64,000 nucleotides of DNA from Labilibaculum sp. (GCA_016342745.1 JAEINT010000003.1:62001-126000), one strand, 5' to 3'; counted from the stretch's first letter, positions 50,150 through 62,879 are shown. Notes: generated by a model from the sequence alone, not told the origin. Translations and numbers: made by a program.

Positions 50150-51670
50150 ATGAAAAGACTACTATTAAGTATGTTGTTGGTAGGCTTGTTATTTAGTTCT
50201 TGTATGGATCGTAAAGGTTCTACAATGGTTAATAATGAACCTTTTGAGGAGGATTGGAACTCATTAGCTAAATACCAAACACCAGATTGGTTTAGAGATG
50301 CCAAACTTGGTATTTTTATTCATTGGGGACCATATAGTGTTCCTGCTTTTCAATCAGAGTGGTATCCTCGTTTAATGTATATGGATTCTGTTATATGGAG
50401 TCCAACAGGAGAGCTACAAGACAAGAATGGGTCTTCTGTTAATACTCATCATGTTGAGAAGTATGGTGATCTAGGTGAATTTGGATACAAAGATTTTATC
50501 CCGATGTTCAAAGCAGAAAAATTTAATGCTGTAGAATGGGTCGATTTATTTAAAAAAGCAGGAGCTAAGTATGTTGTGCCAGTTGCAGAGCATCACGATG
50601 GTTTTGCAATGTATAAATCGAATTTTACTCGTTGGAATTCTGTAGATATGGGGCCTAAGCGTGATATCTTAGGAGAAATGTCGAAAGCAACAAAGGATGC
50701 TGGTTTGTATTTGGGAGCTTCGTCTCATTTTGCTTTTAATTGGAATTACTTTACTCATAAAGAAGGATTTGATACAGCAGATCCAGAGTATGCTGATTTG
50801 TATGCACGTGCACATGATCACTATGCTCCAGCTGATAAAGAATTTCTTGAGTTATGGTGGAATAGAACACAGGATATCATTGATAATTATCAGCCTGATA
50901 TTCTTTGGTTCGATTTTGTTTTAGATCATGAGGAGTTTGTACCCTATCATGCAAAACTTGCTTCTTATTACTATAATAAGGGGATAGATTGGAATAAAGA
51001 TGTGGTTCTTCAAACAAAGAATTTCAATTATGAGACTTTTCCAGAAGGAACAAATGTCTTGGATATAGAACGTGGGAAATCTGCCGATATTCGAAAATTC
51101 CCTTGGCAAACTGATACATCAATTGGAACCAATAGCTGGTGCCATACTGTTGATTGGAACTCTAAAGATGCAAATACGCTTATTGATGATTTAATTGACA
51201 TTGTAAGTAAAAATGGTAATATGCTTCTTAACGTAGGACCAAAAGCTGATGGTACAATTCCTCAAGATCAAGCAGATATTTTACTTGAAATTGGTAATTG
51301 GTTAAGTGTTAATGGTGATGCTATTTATGGCACTCGCCCTTGGAGTATTTTTGGAGAAGGACCTACTGAAGTTAAGACGGGTCATCATACTGAAGGTAAA
51401 AACAAGAAATTAACTGCAAATGATTTCAGGTTTACTCAAAAAGATGGTAAGATTTACGTGATTGCTATGGATATAGCTGAAAATGGTAAGTATTTAGTTA
51501 AATCTTTTGCAAAAGGAAGTGACCTTTGCAAAGGTGAAATCAAATCTGTAAAAATGGTAGGAATGGATAAAGCTTGCGAATGGCAAGTTGGAGAATCTGG
51601 TCTTACAATTGAAGCAGAGGGTAATGGAGATGCTAATTATGCATGTGCATTCGAAATTGAAATGATTTAA
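50150..51670 (+). CDS. GH29 alpha-L-fucosidase / alpha-L-galactosidase-like lipoprotein
   Basis: A 506-residue GH29 enzyme with lipobox LFSSC (Cys18). The barrel opens with DWFRDAKLGIFIHWGPYSVPAF and contains VPVAEHHDGFAMY, RDILGEM and the nucleophile Asp255 in ILWFDF. The segment NMLLNVGPKADGTIPQ closes the barrel, and a beta-sandwich domain follows (about 400-506). GH29 enzymes remove terminal alpha-L-fucose, but one member in the porphyran locus of a gut Bacteroides is reported as an exo-alpha-L-galactosidase. The neighbourhood of agarase/porphyranase-like GH16 and GH2 enzymes makes L-galactose a serious alternative here. It is a single-gene unit between two terminators. Confidence 0.9.
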   Translation: MKRLLLSMLLVGLLFSSCMDRKGSTMVNNEPFEEDWNSLAKYQTPDWFRDAKLGIFIHWGPYSVPAFQSEWYPRLMYMDSVIWSPTGELQDKNGSSVNTHHVEKYGDLGEFGYKDFIPMFKAEKFNAVEWVDLFKKAGAKYVVPVAEHHDGFAMYKSNFTRWNSVDMGPKRDILGEMSKATKDAGLYLGASSHFAFNWNYFTHKEGFDTADPEYADLYARAHDHYAPADKEFLELWWNRTQDIIDNYQPDILWFDFVLDHEEFVPYHAKLASYYYNKGIDWNKDVVLQTKNFNYETFPEGTNVLDIERGKSADIRKFPWQTDTSIGTNSWCHTVDWNSKDANTLIDDLIDIVSKNGNMLLNVGPKADGTIPQDQADILLEIGNWLSVNGDAIYGTRPWSIFGEGPTEVKTGHHTEGKNKKLTANDFRFTQKDGKIYVIAMDIAENGKYLVKSFAKGSDLCKGEIKSVKMVGMDKACEWQVGESGLTIEAEGNGDANYACAFEIEMI

Positions 51671-51710
51671 TTTGTTGTTAGTGTGATAATAAGTTGGTTA
51701 AGTTGTGTAA

Positions 51711-51737
51711 AGAGGTGCCCCAGGGCACCTCTTTTTT
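51711..51737 (+). terminator. terminator after the GH29 gene
   Basis: Perfect 10-bp stem (AGAGGTGCCC / GGGCACCTCT) with a 2-base centre and a T run to 51737. Confidence 0.88.
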
Positions 51738-52034
51738 GTTTTATCTAATGTATCGTAAAACAGGTTTTATTGTCGTCGGTAATTTTTAATTCACATATGT
51801 TTCAAGTATTTTGTTCGAGCTTGTAGATTATAATTTGTTGCCGTAGTTATTCATATAATTATTAGGGGGGATAAAGTAAATTAAGAGGGGTATTTAAAAC
51901 TCTTAAGATTTATTGCATTGAAAATTAGCTTGTTGTGTTTTTTTGATTGATTGTTAATAAATGAGCTATAGATCTATTGTTTTAGAGGGGATTAGGCTTC
52001 AATGACTGGTATTTTTACATTATTTAACAAATAT
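51738..52034. other. non-coding region upstream of the second SusC promoter
   Basis: About 300 AT-rich bases without a gene. It contains G runs at 51865-51870 (six), 51887-51890 (four) and 51987-51990 (four): opposite in orientation to the C-run of the downstream promoter, and possibly additional regulator contacts. Confidence 0.4.
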
Positions 52035-52091
52035 CCCCCTCCTATTGAAACTAATTTTTTCCAACGATTGCATGAATGAAAAGTATATTTG
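52035..52091 (+). promoter_or_regulatory. C-run promoter of the second SusCD operon
   Basis: CCCCC (52035-52039), then 44 bases, then TATATTTG (52084-52091). No usable -33 TTG (the nearest gives a spacer of 13). AAACTAAT at 52048-52055 is shared with the GH29 promoter. Transcription would begin near 52098, which excludes the in-frame starts at 52089 and probably 52101 for the SusC protein. Confidence 0.62.
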
Positions 52092-52148
52092 TTACAAGAA
52101 ATGTATAAAGCGCATATAATTGTAAAAACTAATCTATTTTTAAATTTT

Positions 52149-55100
52149 ATGAAGGACACAAGGTACAGAAGTTCATGGAAGGCGAGAGGAATAATCTTAT
52201 CCCTCTTGTTGATGTTGACCTTTAATATGTATGGTCAAGAAATTCAAGTCCGAGGTAAAGTTATTTCTTCGGAAGATAACTTGGGAATACCTGGAGTTAG
52301 CGTTGTTATTAAAGGAAAAACCGTTGGTACAATAACCGATATTGATGGACTCTATAATATTAATGCTATTAAAGGAGAAACTTTGGTTTTTAGCTTTATG
52401 GGAATGGAAACCTTAGAGCAGGTAATAACAAGTGCAAACATTGATGTTGCTTTGCAAGCGCAATCGTTTAATATTAACGAGATCGTGGCAATTGGTTACG
52501 GAACACAAAGAAAAAAAGAAGTATCAGGTGCTGTTGTGCAGGTTAAGTCAGAACAGTTAACAAAAATGGCAACTTCCGATTTAGGTACTGCATTACAGGG
52601 ACAAGTTGCTGGGGTTAGTGTTCAAGCAAGTTCTGGTGCTCCTGGTGCAACTGCAAACATTCAAATTCGTGGTATTTCTTCTATTAATGGTGCAAATGCT
52701 CCATTATTTGTAGTTGATGGAATTCCTCAAGATGGAGATCCTAGACTAAGTAATAATGAAATTGAATCAATCGATATTCTTAAAGATGTTGGTTCTGCCG
52801 CGATTTATGGAACTAGAGGTTCAGCAGGTGTTATCTTAATTACTACGAAAAAAGGTAAGCAAGGACAAATGCGTATTTCTCTTGATTCTTATATGGGTAT
52901 TCAAAAAATTACATCAGGTATTGATTTGATGGATTTTGATGAGTACATGTATTCTTATTTATTAACAGCAAATACAAATCAAGGTTTTACAACTGATGAG
53001 GCTTGGACACCATTAGAGCAAAATAAAAATGATTTTACAAATAATGTAAACCTAATGGATATCATACAAAATGATAATGCAATTGTGCAAAATCATTCTG
53101 TAAATATTTCAGGTGGTAAGAAAGATTTAACCTATAGCCTTGTTGGTTCATATTACAAACAAGATGGTGTGTTGATGAATTCAGACTACGAAAGATTTAA
53201 CATTAGAAGTAATACAACTTACAAAAAAGGTAAGTGGACTATTAATACTGGTTTAGGTTTTAGAGTTGAAGAGCAATCATATGTTCCTTGGAATTTATTA
53301 TATGATGCGTATAAGTATAAGCCTTATGCAGCTCCTGTAGATCCAAATCAAGATATTACTGGTGCTTCTGGTAGTGGTAATGATGCTATCAATATGGGTA
53401 ATATGATGGCAAAATTTAAGCAATCTGATGTTCGTAATGGTGAACAGTTTAGTGGAAACATTAACTTAAACTACGAGATTATGAAGAATTTTAACTTCAC
53501 CAGTAGAGCCGGTGTAAGTTATGATAATAATACTCGTATACTAATAAATCCTAAATTTGAAGTATACACAGATGAAGGAGAGTTAGTAGTAAATCCTAAC
53601 ACCAGATCTAAAGTTAAAAACACTAGTGATAGAGGAACAAATTTCACTTGGGAGACTGGATTGAATTATATGAAAGAGATCGGAGATCACAAAATTAAAT
53701 TACTAGGTGTATTTTCTACTGAGAAAAGAACATTCTCTAGTTTCTTTGGTGAGAAAAAGGATATCTTCAATAATGAGATTACTACTTTAAATGGTGCCAC
53801 AGCTGAACCAAATGCTGGTTCTGGAACAGAATGGACTATGGACAAAACATCAACAATTGTTGGTTTGATTGGACGTGTTCAGTATGATTATAAAGGTCGT
53901 TATTTATTTAGTGCTAGTGTTCGTCGTGATGCTTCTTCTAGATTTGCGAAAAAGAATAGATGGGGTTCTTTCCCATCAGTTTCTGTTGGTTGGAATGTTG
54001 CCGATGAAAATTTCTGGGCACCACTTTCAAACATTGCCAATTCGTTAAAATTGAGAGCTAGTTACGGAACTTCTGGAAATCAAAATTTCTTAGATTATAG
54101 TTTCGCTCCAACAATTAGTCTTGGATACGATTATCCATTTGGTTCTGAAGGTACTGGAGCTCTTGCTTTAGGTGCAATTCAAACAGCTTATGCTAATCCA
54201 GATGTAAAATGGGAGACTACAGTTCAGCAAAATATAGGTTTTGATTTGGGAATGTTTAATAACAAATTAACATTTACTGCAGATTTCTATAATTCTGATA
54301 AAAAGGACATGTTATTTCCATTGTTAATTCCAACATCAGCAGGTGCCGGACAAGGTAAAACTGTAATTCTTAATGTTGGTGATATGAATAACAAAGGAAT
54401 GGAATTTGCTTTAGGCTATCGTCATTCTGGTGAATTCTCATGGTCTGTTAATGCTACATACTCTAAAAATGTAAATGAAATTACGAAAATGAGTGGTACT
54501 GCACCAATTTCATATTTCAATGATGGATACATTTTAAATGAGAGCGGTAATAAGGATAAAGTTACTGCAATTAAAGAAGGTTATGAAGCAGGTGCTTATT
54601 TCGTTATGAAAACTGATGGTATTGCTAATACAGAATCAAAATTGGCTGCCTACCAAAAAATTGATCCAACGGCTAAAATGGGGGATTTAATTTATGTGGA
54701 TACTAATGGTAACGGAAGAATTGAAGAAGAAGATCGTGTATATGCTGGTAGTGGTGCTCCTGAGTTCGAATTAGGATTAAGTGCTTCTGCTGAATACAAA
54801 GGATTCGACCTTTCAATGGTTTGGTTTGCTTCTGTTGGTAATGAAGTTGCTAATGGTTCTCGTGCTTATGCAATGATTTCTGGAACTCATAAAGATCTTT
54901 TATATCAATATACTGATAAGAATCCATATGGTGTAATTGCAACAAACAGAGGTGGTTCACATATGAACTACAGAGGTTGGAATGATACTTGGATTGAAGA
55001 TGGATCATTTGTTAGACTTAGAAATGTAACTCTTGGATATACTTTACCAAAAAGTTTAATGACTCGTCTAAAACTGTCTAAATTAAGAGTCTATGTTGCC

Positions 55101-55241
55101 GCTGATAATCCACTAACTCTAACAAAATACAATGGGTATGATCCTGAAGTAGGAGGAAATGGTTTAGCAACTCGTGGATTAGATAGAGGTAATTATCCAG
55201 TTAGCTCACAGTATAGAGTTGGAATTCAACTAGATTTTTAA
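52149..55241 (+). CDS. SusC-family TonB-linked outer membrane transporter of the glycan locus
   Basis: A 1030-residue SusC protein. The ATG at 52149 gives a typical signal peptide (after KDTRYRSSWKARG, ending MYGQ). In-frame starts further up lie over or next to the promoter. Parts: carboxypeptidase-like sandwich (about 30-105, GIPGVSVVIKGK and ITDIDG), NEIVAIGYGTQ TonB-box-like segment, plug (about 115-235, with VAGVSVQ, IRGISSINGAN and VDGIPQDG), and a barrel ending in YRVGIQLDF. It imports oligosaccharides released at the cell surface, together with the SusD protein encoded 15 bases downstream. Confidence 0.93.
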   Translation: MKDTRYRSSWKARGIILSLLLMLTFNMYGQEIQVRGKVISSEDNLGIPGVSVVIKGKTVGTITDIDGLYNINAIKGETLVFSFMGMETLEQVITSANIDVALQAQSFNINEIVAIGYGTQRKKEVSGAVVQVKSEQLTKMATSDLGTALQGQVAGVSVQASSGAPGATANIQIRGISSINGANAPLFVVDGIPQDGDPRLSNNEIESIDILKDVGSAAIYGTRGSAGVILITTKKGKQGQMRISLDSYMGIQKITSGIDLMDFDEYMYSYLLTANTNQGFTTDEAWTPLEQNKNDFTNNVNLMDIIQNDNAIVQNHSVNISGGKKDLTYSLVGSYYKQDGVLMNSDYERFNIRSNTTYKKGKWTINTGLGFRVEEQSYVPWNLLYDAYKYKPYAAPVDPNQDITGASGSGNDAINMGNMMAKFKQSDVRNGEQFSGNINLNYEIMKNFNFTSRAGVSYDNNTRILINPKFEVYTDEGELVVNPNTRSKVKNTSDRGTNFTWETGLNYMKEIGDHKIKLLGVFSTEKRTFSSFFGEKKDIFNNEITTLNGATAEPNAGSGTEWTMDKTSTIVGLIGRVQYDYKGRYLFSASVRRDASSRFAKKNRWGSFPSVSVGWNVADENFWAPLSNIANSLKLRASYGTSGNQNFLDYSFAPTISLGYDYPFGSEGTGALALGAIQTAYANPDVKWETTVQQNIGFDLGMFNNKLTFTADFYNSDKKDMLFPLLIPTSAGAGQGKTVILNVGDMNNKGMEFALGYRHSGEFSWSVNATYSKNVNEITKMSGTAPISYFNDGYILNESGNKDKVTAIKEGYEAGAYFVMKTDGIANTESKLAAYQKIDPTAKMGDLIYVDTNGNGRIEEEDRVYAGSGAPEFELGLSASAEYKGFDLSMVWFASVGNEVANGSRAYAMISGTHKDLLYQYTDKNPYGVIATNRGGSHMNYRGWNDTWIEDGSFVRLRNVTLGYTLPKSLMTRLKLSKLRVYVAADNPLTLTKYNGYDPEVGGNGLATRGLDRGNYPVSSQYRVGIQLDF

Positions 55242-55256
55242 TTTATAAAAGTTGAA

Positions 55257-57029
55257 ATGATGAAGAAAAATATTTTAAAATATATATTGGGCTTAATGGT
55301 CGTTGCATCATTAAGTAGCTGTGAGGATCACCTTACACAAGTTAATCCAAATGAGATTACCACGGGTAGTTTTTGGAAAACCTTGAACGATCATGAAATG
55401 GGCTTAGTGTCTGTTTACAGTCAGTTTTCAAATGGGTCTATTATCAACATGGGTGCAGAGACAAATAGAAGTGATATGTCTTGGCCAGGTTGGGGGCGTC
55501 CAAATTCTAGTAATGAAGCTTACCTGCAAACATTTAATTCAGGTTATAATGATTTGAACAATAAATGGGATGCTCTTTACAAAGGTATTTTTAGAGCCAA
55601 TCAGGTTATTAAAGGCTTAGAAGGAATCGAAGCTGAAATGATTACTGAAGAAGAAAAGGAACAATGGTCATACATAATGGGACAGGCTCGTTTCTTTAGA
55701 GGTTTATTTCACTTTTATCTTCATAACTCTTTTAATAAAGGAAGTGTAATCATTTATGATTTTGTTCCTGAAACAGAAGAGGATTTTTACCAATCATTAA
55801 GTACTCCTGAACAAGTTAAAGAATTTTACTTGGCTGATTTAACAGCAGCTTTAGAATTATTACCTGCAACACTTCAAGAGTATGGAGAAAATGGAAATAC
55901 TGCTTTAGATAATTTCAAGGGAAGAGTTCTTAAAGGCACTGCCGCTACAGTTATTGGGAAATCATACTTATACGAAGGTAATTACGATGTAGCGAAAGAA
56001 TATTTTGCTGCTGTAATTAATAGTGGTATTTATCAGTTAGCTGATATAAGTGAAAATGGAACTACAAACGGAGAATTCAATAGCGAATCAATTCTTGAGG
56101 TAGGATACGACGCTAATTACAAACCTGAAGAGGATCAGTATTCTCCATTTGGAACTACTAACAATACAGCAAACATGCTTTCTTCTACTTCTACAGGAGG
56201 ATACAGAGGTATTTATCCAAGTTGTTGGTTGATTATGGCTTACAAAAATGATTCAATTGACATTAACGATCCGCGTAATGTTATTTCTGAAGAAGCTGGT
56301 GTTAAGGTGTATAGAAAGTATTCATTACGTACATCACATTCAATTGCATTAGCTGATGATGAGGATATGCCACATTATCAAAAAAGAGCAGCACTAGCTT
56401 CTCCATTTAATAATAGTGAAACTTCTTATTGGAAGAAAAATACGAATTGGGATATCACAACTAGTGAGAAGGACCTTAATCCTCCAGCTAGATCAGGCGT
56501 TAACTATAGAGTAATTCGTTTGGCAGATGTATATTTAATGTATGCAGAGTGTGTAATCAAAGGCGGTACTGATGATTCAGGTGTTGATGAGGCTTTAATG
56601 TACATCAATAGAGTTCGTCAAAGAGCTGCATTACAGTTAATCGGAACAAGTTCTTCAGAGTTTGGTGCTGCTGATGTTGATGGTGTAACATATAATGCTG
56701 CAAGTGTAATGGATCACCTAATGTATGTTGAGCGTCCGCTTGAATTAAGTGCAGAGGGTCATGCAATTCGTCATCTGGATTTAAGAAGATGGGGAATTAA
56801 AAAACAAAGATTCGAAGAACTGTCTCAGATGGTATGGAATAAAGTAAACTATGTAACAGTTGATGATAAAGGTAAGGCAAAAACTGTTTGGGGTGGTCTT
56901 TTATTAGATGGTCCTGGTGCAGCGGAGCTAAGAGATTATCAACAAGCGGCTGTTAACTATGTTGAGGATGTACATGCTTATTGGCCAATTCCGAATAGTG
57001 AAACAACTGCTAATCCAAATGTAAACTAA
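55257..57029 (+). CDS. SusD-family glycan-binding lipoprotein
   Basis: A 590-residue SusD/RagB protein with lipobox SLSSC (Cys22). Characteristic segments are the N-terminal TTGSFWKTLND, the helical ARFFRGLFHFYL near residue 140, and the C-terminal RLADVYLMYAECVIKGG and VERPLELSAEGHAIRHLDLRRW blocks with RVRQRA in between. It holds the glycan over the SusC channel. In the same operon as the SusC gene and the two lipoprotein genes that follow. Confidence 0.93.
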   Translation: MMKKNILKYILGLMVVASLSSCEDHLTQVNPNEITTGSFWKTLNDHEMGLVSVYSQFSNGSIINMGAETNRSDMSWPGWGRPNSSNEAYLQTFNSGYNDLNNKWDALYKGIFRANQVIKGLEGIEAEMITEEEKEQWSYIMGQARFFRGLFHFYLHNSFNKGSVIIYDFVPETEEDFYQSLSTPEQVKEFYLADLTAALELLPATLQEYGENGNTALDNFKGRVLKGTAATVIGKSYLYEGNYDVAKEYFAAVINSGIYQLADISENGTTNGEFNSESILEVGYDANYKPEEDQYSPFGTTNNTANMLSSTSTGGYRGIYPSCWLIMAYKNDSIDINDPRNVISEEAGVKVYRKYSLRTSHSIALADDEDMPHYQKRAALASPFNNSETSYWKKNTNWDITTSEKDLNPPARSGVNYRVIRLADVYLMYAECVIKGGTDDSGVDEALMYINRVRQRAALQLIGTSSSEFGAADVDGVTYNAASVMDHLMYVERPLELSAEGHAIRHLDLRRWGIKKQRFEELSQMVWNKVNYVTVDDKGKAKTVWGGLLLDGPGAAELRDYQQAAVNYVEDVHAYWPIPNSETTANPNVN

Positions 57030-57044
57030 CAAGAGAGAAAAAAT

Positions 57045-58631
57045 ATGAAAAATATAAATTTAATCTTCGGTTTATTCATGTTACTCCTGGTAGTAGGTTG
57101 TGATGATGAATATGAGCCATTGAACGAATACTCTGATGTTCAGTGGTACACAGATCTTTCACATGGAAGATCAAACGCTGTAGGTTTGGACAAGTATTTG
57201 TCTTTTTCGGACCTATCGCAAAATGCTCTTTCACATGAGTGGCAACTGGAAAAAAATTCAGGAGCTATGTATTTAACAGGAAATATTAATTATAAAGATT
57301 CTGTTTATACTAATTTTATTGATGAAGATGCAACCAATATTAGTTATGATCAAACTGTAAGTGTTTTGTTTACTAAGCCGGGATTGCAAAATCTACGTTT
57401 ATTAAATACTTATAATGAATATGTTGAATTTATTGGAGCTGACACTTTGGCTGCAGTTAAACAGGGAGATGTTTGGGTAATTGATACAACTTTTGTTTTG
57501 GATGTATATGATACTCTTCAGCCAGCAGTAAAACTATTCCATAATGGAGTTGAAATTTTAGATGTTCCTGCAAATTCAGGAGTGGTTCTTGCAGATTCAG
57601 CTTCATGGCCAATTTACGAGATTGAGGCAGGTGAGTCAATTGAATTTGTTGATATGACAACTATTGATAGACCATCTGGAAGAAATTGGATGGTGCCAGG
57701 TGGTTCGGGTGTTGCATCTGATTCAGTTGCTGAATATTTCTTTTATCGCTTAGGAACATTTAAGCCAATGATGGATTCGAATCGTGATGGTGTTGGTATA
57801 CCATACGGATATGAGCGTCAGGTGATTCCTATGAAAATTAAGGTAAATAAATCAAGTCTTCCATTCGAACTTGTTGGTAATATTAATGAATTGGAGGATC
57901 AAACTCTTCAACTTAGTGTTACAGGAGAGATGGTTCCATTCTTTAATCAGGAAGAATTCTTTACTGTTCATGTAACTAATCCAAATGGTTTCGATCAGGA
58001 TATTGCTGTTGAATCGGTAAAAATTAATGCTCAGGTTGGAAATATGATTGATATTAAATTATCAGAGCCAATTTATTCATATAATGATGTAGTAACAGTT
58101 TCTTACTCTGGAGGTAATATTGAATCTCTTGATGAAAGAGCTTTAACCGAAATGGTAGATCTTCCCGTAGTAATGTATAACCCTAATGTTCTTAATGATC
58201 CAGCTTATGGATTTGAGGATGCTGGTGCAGGTTGGATTCCAATGTGGGATAATACTGCAACTTTAGATTATACTACTGAAAAAGCTGCTAGTGGGTCTTA
58301 TAGTTTAAAAATGACTCAATTTGGTGGTAAAGGTAAGGTTGAGAGTAAAAATGCCCCAATTGCAATGAAGGTTGGTGCAACTTACTTATATACCTACAAA
58401 GTATGGATTGATGCTTCAACAACTGCTGGAAGTATTAGTACATGGTTCTTCCCAGAATGGAAACAAAATTGGGTAGGAATTGGTAGCACTCCTAGGGGAG
58501 AATGGGTTACAATTTCGAAAGAATATGAGTATAATCTTGGAGGTACATTAATTATAATGTTTACTATCAATGGTGACGGTCTTGTTTATGTTGACGATTT
58601 CAGTATGATTGAAATGGATGTTAGACCATAA
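57045..58631 (+). CDS. surface lipoprotein with C-terminal carbohydrate-binding-like domain
   Basis: A 528-residue predicted lipoprotein (VVGC, Cys19, followed by DDEYEP). The middle consists of PKD/Ig-like beta domains (about 60-370). The last 140 residues (from ANDPAYGFEDAGAGW-like sequence at about 385) have the form of CBM4/9-type modules: opening GFEDAG, a central SLKMTQFGG strand, aromatic residues in YKVW and FFPEWKQNW, and closing GLVYVDDFSMIEM. Position after susD and domain make-up suggest a surface glycan-binding protein (SGBP/SusE role). No catalytic motif is apparent. Confidence 0.78.
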   Translation: MKNINLIFGLFMLLLVVGCDDEYEPLNEYSDVQWYTDLSHGRSNAVGLDKYLSFSDLSQNALSHEWQLEKNSGAMYLTGNINYKDSVYTNFIDEDATNISYDQTVSVLFTKPGLQNLRLLNTYNEYVEFIGADTLAAVKQGDVWVIDTTFVLDVYDTLQPAVKLFHNGVEILDVPANSGVVLADSASWPIYEIEAGESIEFVDMTTIDRPSGRNWMVPGGSGVASDSVAEYFFYRLGTFKPMMDSNRDGVGIPYGYERQVIPMKIKVNKSSLPFELVGNINELEDQTLQLSVTGEMVPFFNQEEFFTVHVTNPNGFDQDIAVESVKINAQVGNMIDIKLSEPIYSYNDVVTVSYSGGNIESLDERALTEMVDLPVVMYNPNVLNDPAYGFEDAGAGWIPMWDNTATLDYTTEKAASGSYSLKMTQFGGKGKVESKNAPIAMKVGATYLYTYKVWIDASTTAGSISTWFFPEWKQNWVGIGSTPRGEWVTISKEYEYNLGGTLIIMFTINGDGLVYVDDFSMIEMDVRP

Positions 58632-58650
58632 TTAATAATTTAAAAATGAT

Positions 58651-58672
58651 CCGGCTCTATTCGTAGAGCCGG
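58651..58672 (+). other. TTCG-tetraloop hairpin inside the second SusCD operon
   Basis: A perfect 9-bp stem CCGGCTCTA / TAGAGCCGG closed by the very stable tetraloop TTCG, 19 bases after one gene's stop and 19 before the next ATG. There is no T tract after it, so it is not a standard terminator. It could protect the upstream mRNA 3' end or set relative expression. Confidence 0.75.
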
Positions 58673-58691
58673 AAATAAATAGAAAATTACT

Positions 58692-59144
58692 ATGAAAAAT
58701 ATTATAAAACTATTGAGTTTTATTATGGTATTTGCATTTATTTCCTGTGAACCAGATGAATATGCTGTGCCTGATATAGATAAAGTTCCAGTTTATAACA
58801 TTACTGAAACTGGAAGTAACGACTTGTTTGAAATTAATGTTTATCAAAATAATCCTTTACTAAGCATTTGGACAAATAAAGGCAAAGTAAGAGTTCTTGC
58901 TACCTCAGCTTACGCTGATACTTCAGATGATACCAATTATATGGTTTCATTTACAGCTACTGAAAAGGTTAAAGTTGTAGACTCGGAAGGTGTAGAATCT
59001 GTGGTTGTGAAAAGTTACGATTATACTATTAGTGGCGATAAAGCTACAGGTGAAGGATCAATGGATATTACTACAGTTGTTGACGGTGTTTCAGATACTG
59101 TTTCTTACAATATGATGATTAAAACTGATACAGTTTATAATTAA
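58692..59144 (+). CDS. small lipoprotein at the end of the second SusCD operon
   Basis: A 150-residue predicted lipoprotein (FISC, Cys19, followed by EPDEY). It is a single beta-rich domain of about 125 residues with alternating Val/Thr/Ser strands and many Asp. It is not recognised as a named family. The position after the binding lipoprotein suggests a surface-exposed accessory component. The operon ends just downstream in a terminator. The TTCG hairpin upstream separates it slightly from the rest. Confidence 0.65.
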   Translation: MKNIIKLLSFIMVFAFISCEPDEYAVPDIDKVPVYNITETGSNDLFEINVYQNNPLLSIWTNKGKVRVLATSAYADTSDDTNYMVSFTATEKVKVVDSEGVESVVVKSYDYTISGDKATGEGSMDITTVVDGVSDTVSYNMMIKTDTVYN

Positions 59145-59170
59145 TCAGGTTAGTTTTTAGTTAGTATTTG

Positions 59171-59195
59171 GGGCTGCCGTTTGGCAGCCCTTTTT
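59171..59195 (+). terminator. terminator of the second SusCD operon
   Basis: Perfect 8-bp GC-rich stem (GGGCTGCC / GGCAGCCC), loop GTTT, then five T. Confidence 0.9.
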
Positions 59196-59440
59196 ATTTG
59201 CATAGAACTAAAGTCTATCGCTTGTAAAATGGATTATTTAGGCATTCGAAGAGCTGGCTATTTTCATTCTTTATTAGCCTTACCTGTAATCAGATTGAGG
59301 CAAAATCTATTTGTTAATAGATAACCCTGAATGAAGATATTTGATTTAACTGTGAATTAGCTTTCGAGACAAGCCGAAAGTTTGTTTGTAAATCTGTGCA
59401 GGTATTTAATTACAAGGTGTTAGATGTGCTAAGGATAAAT
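59196..59440. other. intergenic region between converging units
   Basis: About 245 bases between two terminators. No open frame with family character, repeat or RNA gene was seen. Confidence 0.5.
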
Positions 59441-59469
59441 AAAAAAGGCGTTGATTACTCAACGCCTTT
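59441..59469 (-). terminator. terminator after the LacZ-type GH2 gene
   Basis: Perfect 11-bp stem (AAAGGCGTTGA at 59444-59454, TCAACGCCTTT at 59459-59469), loop TTAC. The minus strand continues with T. Confidence 0.85.
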
Positions 59470-59491
59470 CTTATTTTATTCTTGCTAATTA

Positions 59492-62680
<3,189 letters not shown>

Positions 62681-62730
62681 TTAAAAATTTGCCATTATGA
62701 AATTGATAATTTTCCTTATTAGTATAAGTG

Positions 62731-62787
62731 TAAAAATAGGTCGAAATATTTTATTCATCAGTCTGTTTTCGATGTAATATAAGGGGG
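62731..62787 (-). promoter_or_regulatory. C-run promoter of the LacZ-type GH2 gene
   Basis: On the minus strand CCCCC (62787-62783), a 44-base gap, then TATTTTTA (62738-62731), one mismatch from TAnnTTTG. No -33 TTG. The start codon is about 54 bases beyond the -7. Confidence 0.5.
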
Positions 62788-62823
62788 CATTTAAGGTTTA
62801 TGCTTGGTTTTTAAAGTATATAT

Positions 62824-62879
62824 CCCCCAAATACACGCGCTTTTATTCCTGTTAATTAGATTAATTCAGTGTAATATTG
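62824..62879 (+). promoter_or_regulatory. C-run promoter of the GH16 gene
   Basis: CCCCC (62824-62828), a 43-base gap, then TAATATTG (62872-62879), one mismatch from TAnnTTTG. No -33 TTG. Leader of about 80 bases. With the GH2 element it forms a symmetric divergent control region. Confidence 0.5.

Noticed and set aside
51864-51990. G runs upstream of the second SusC promoter as G-quadruplex DNA
   Set aside because: Only three runs, widely and unevenly spaced; too far apart for a stable four-strand structure.
52089-52148. Upstream in-frame starts (52089, 52101) for the second SusC gene
   Set aside because: They overlap or directly follow the -7 element at 52084-52091 and would put polar residues before the signal peptide.
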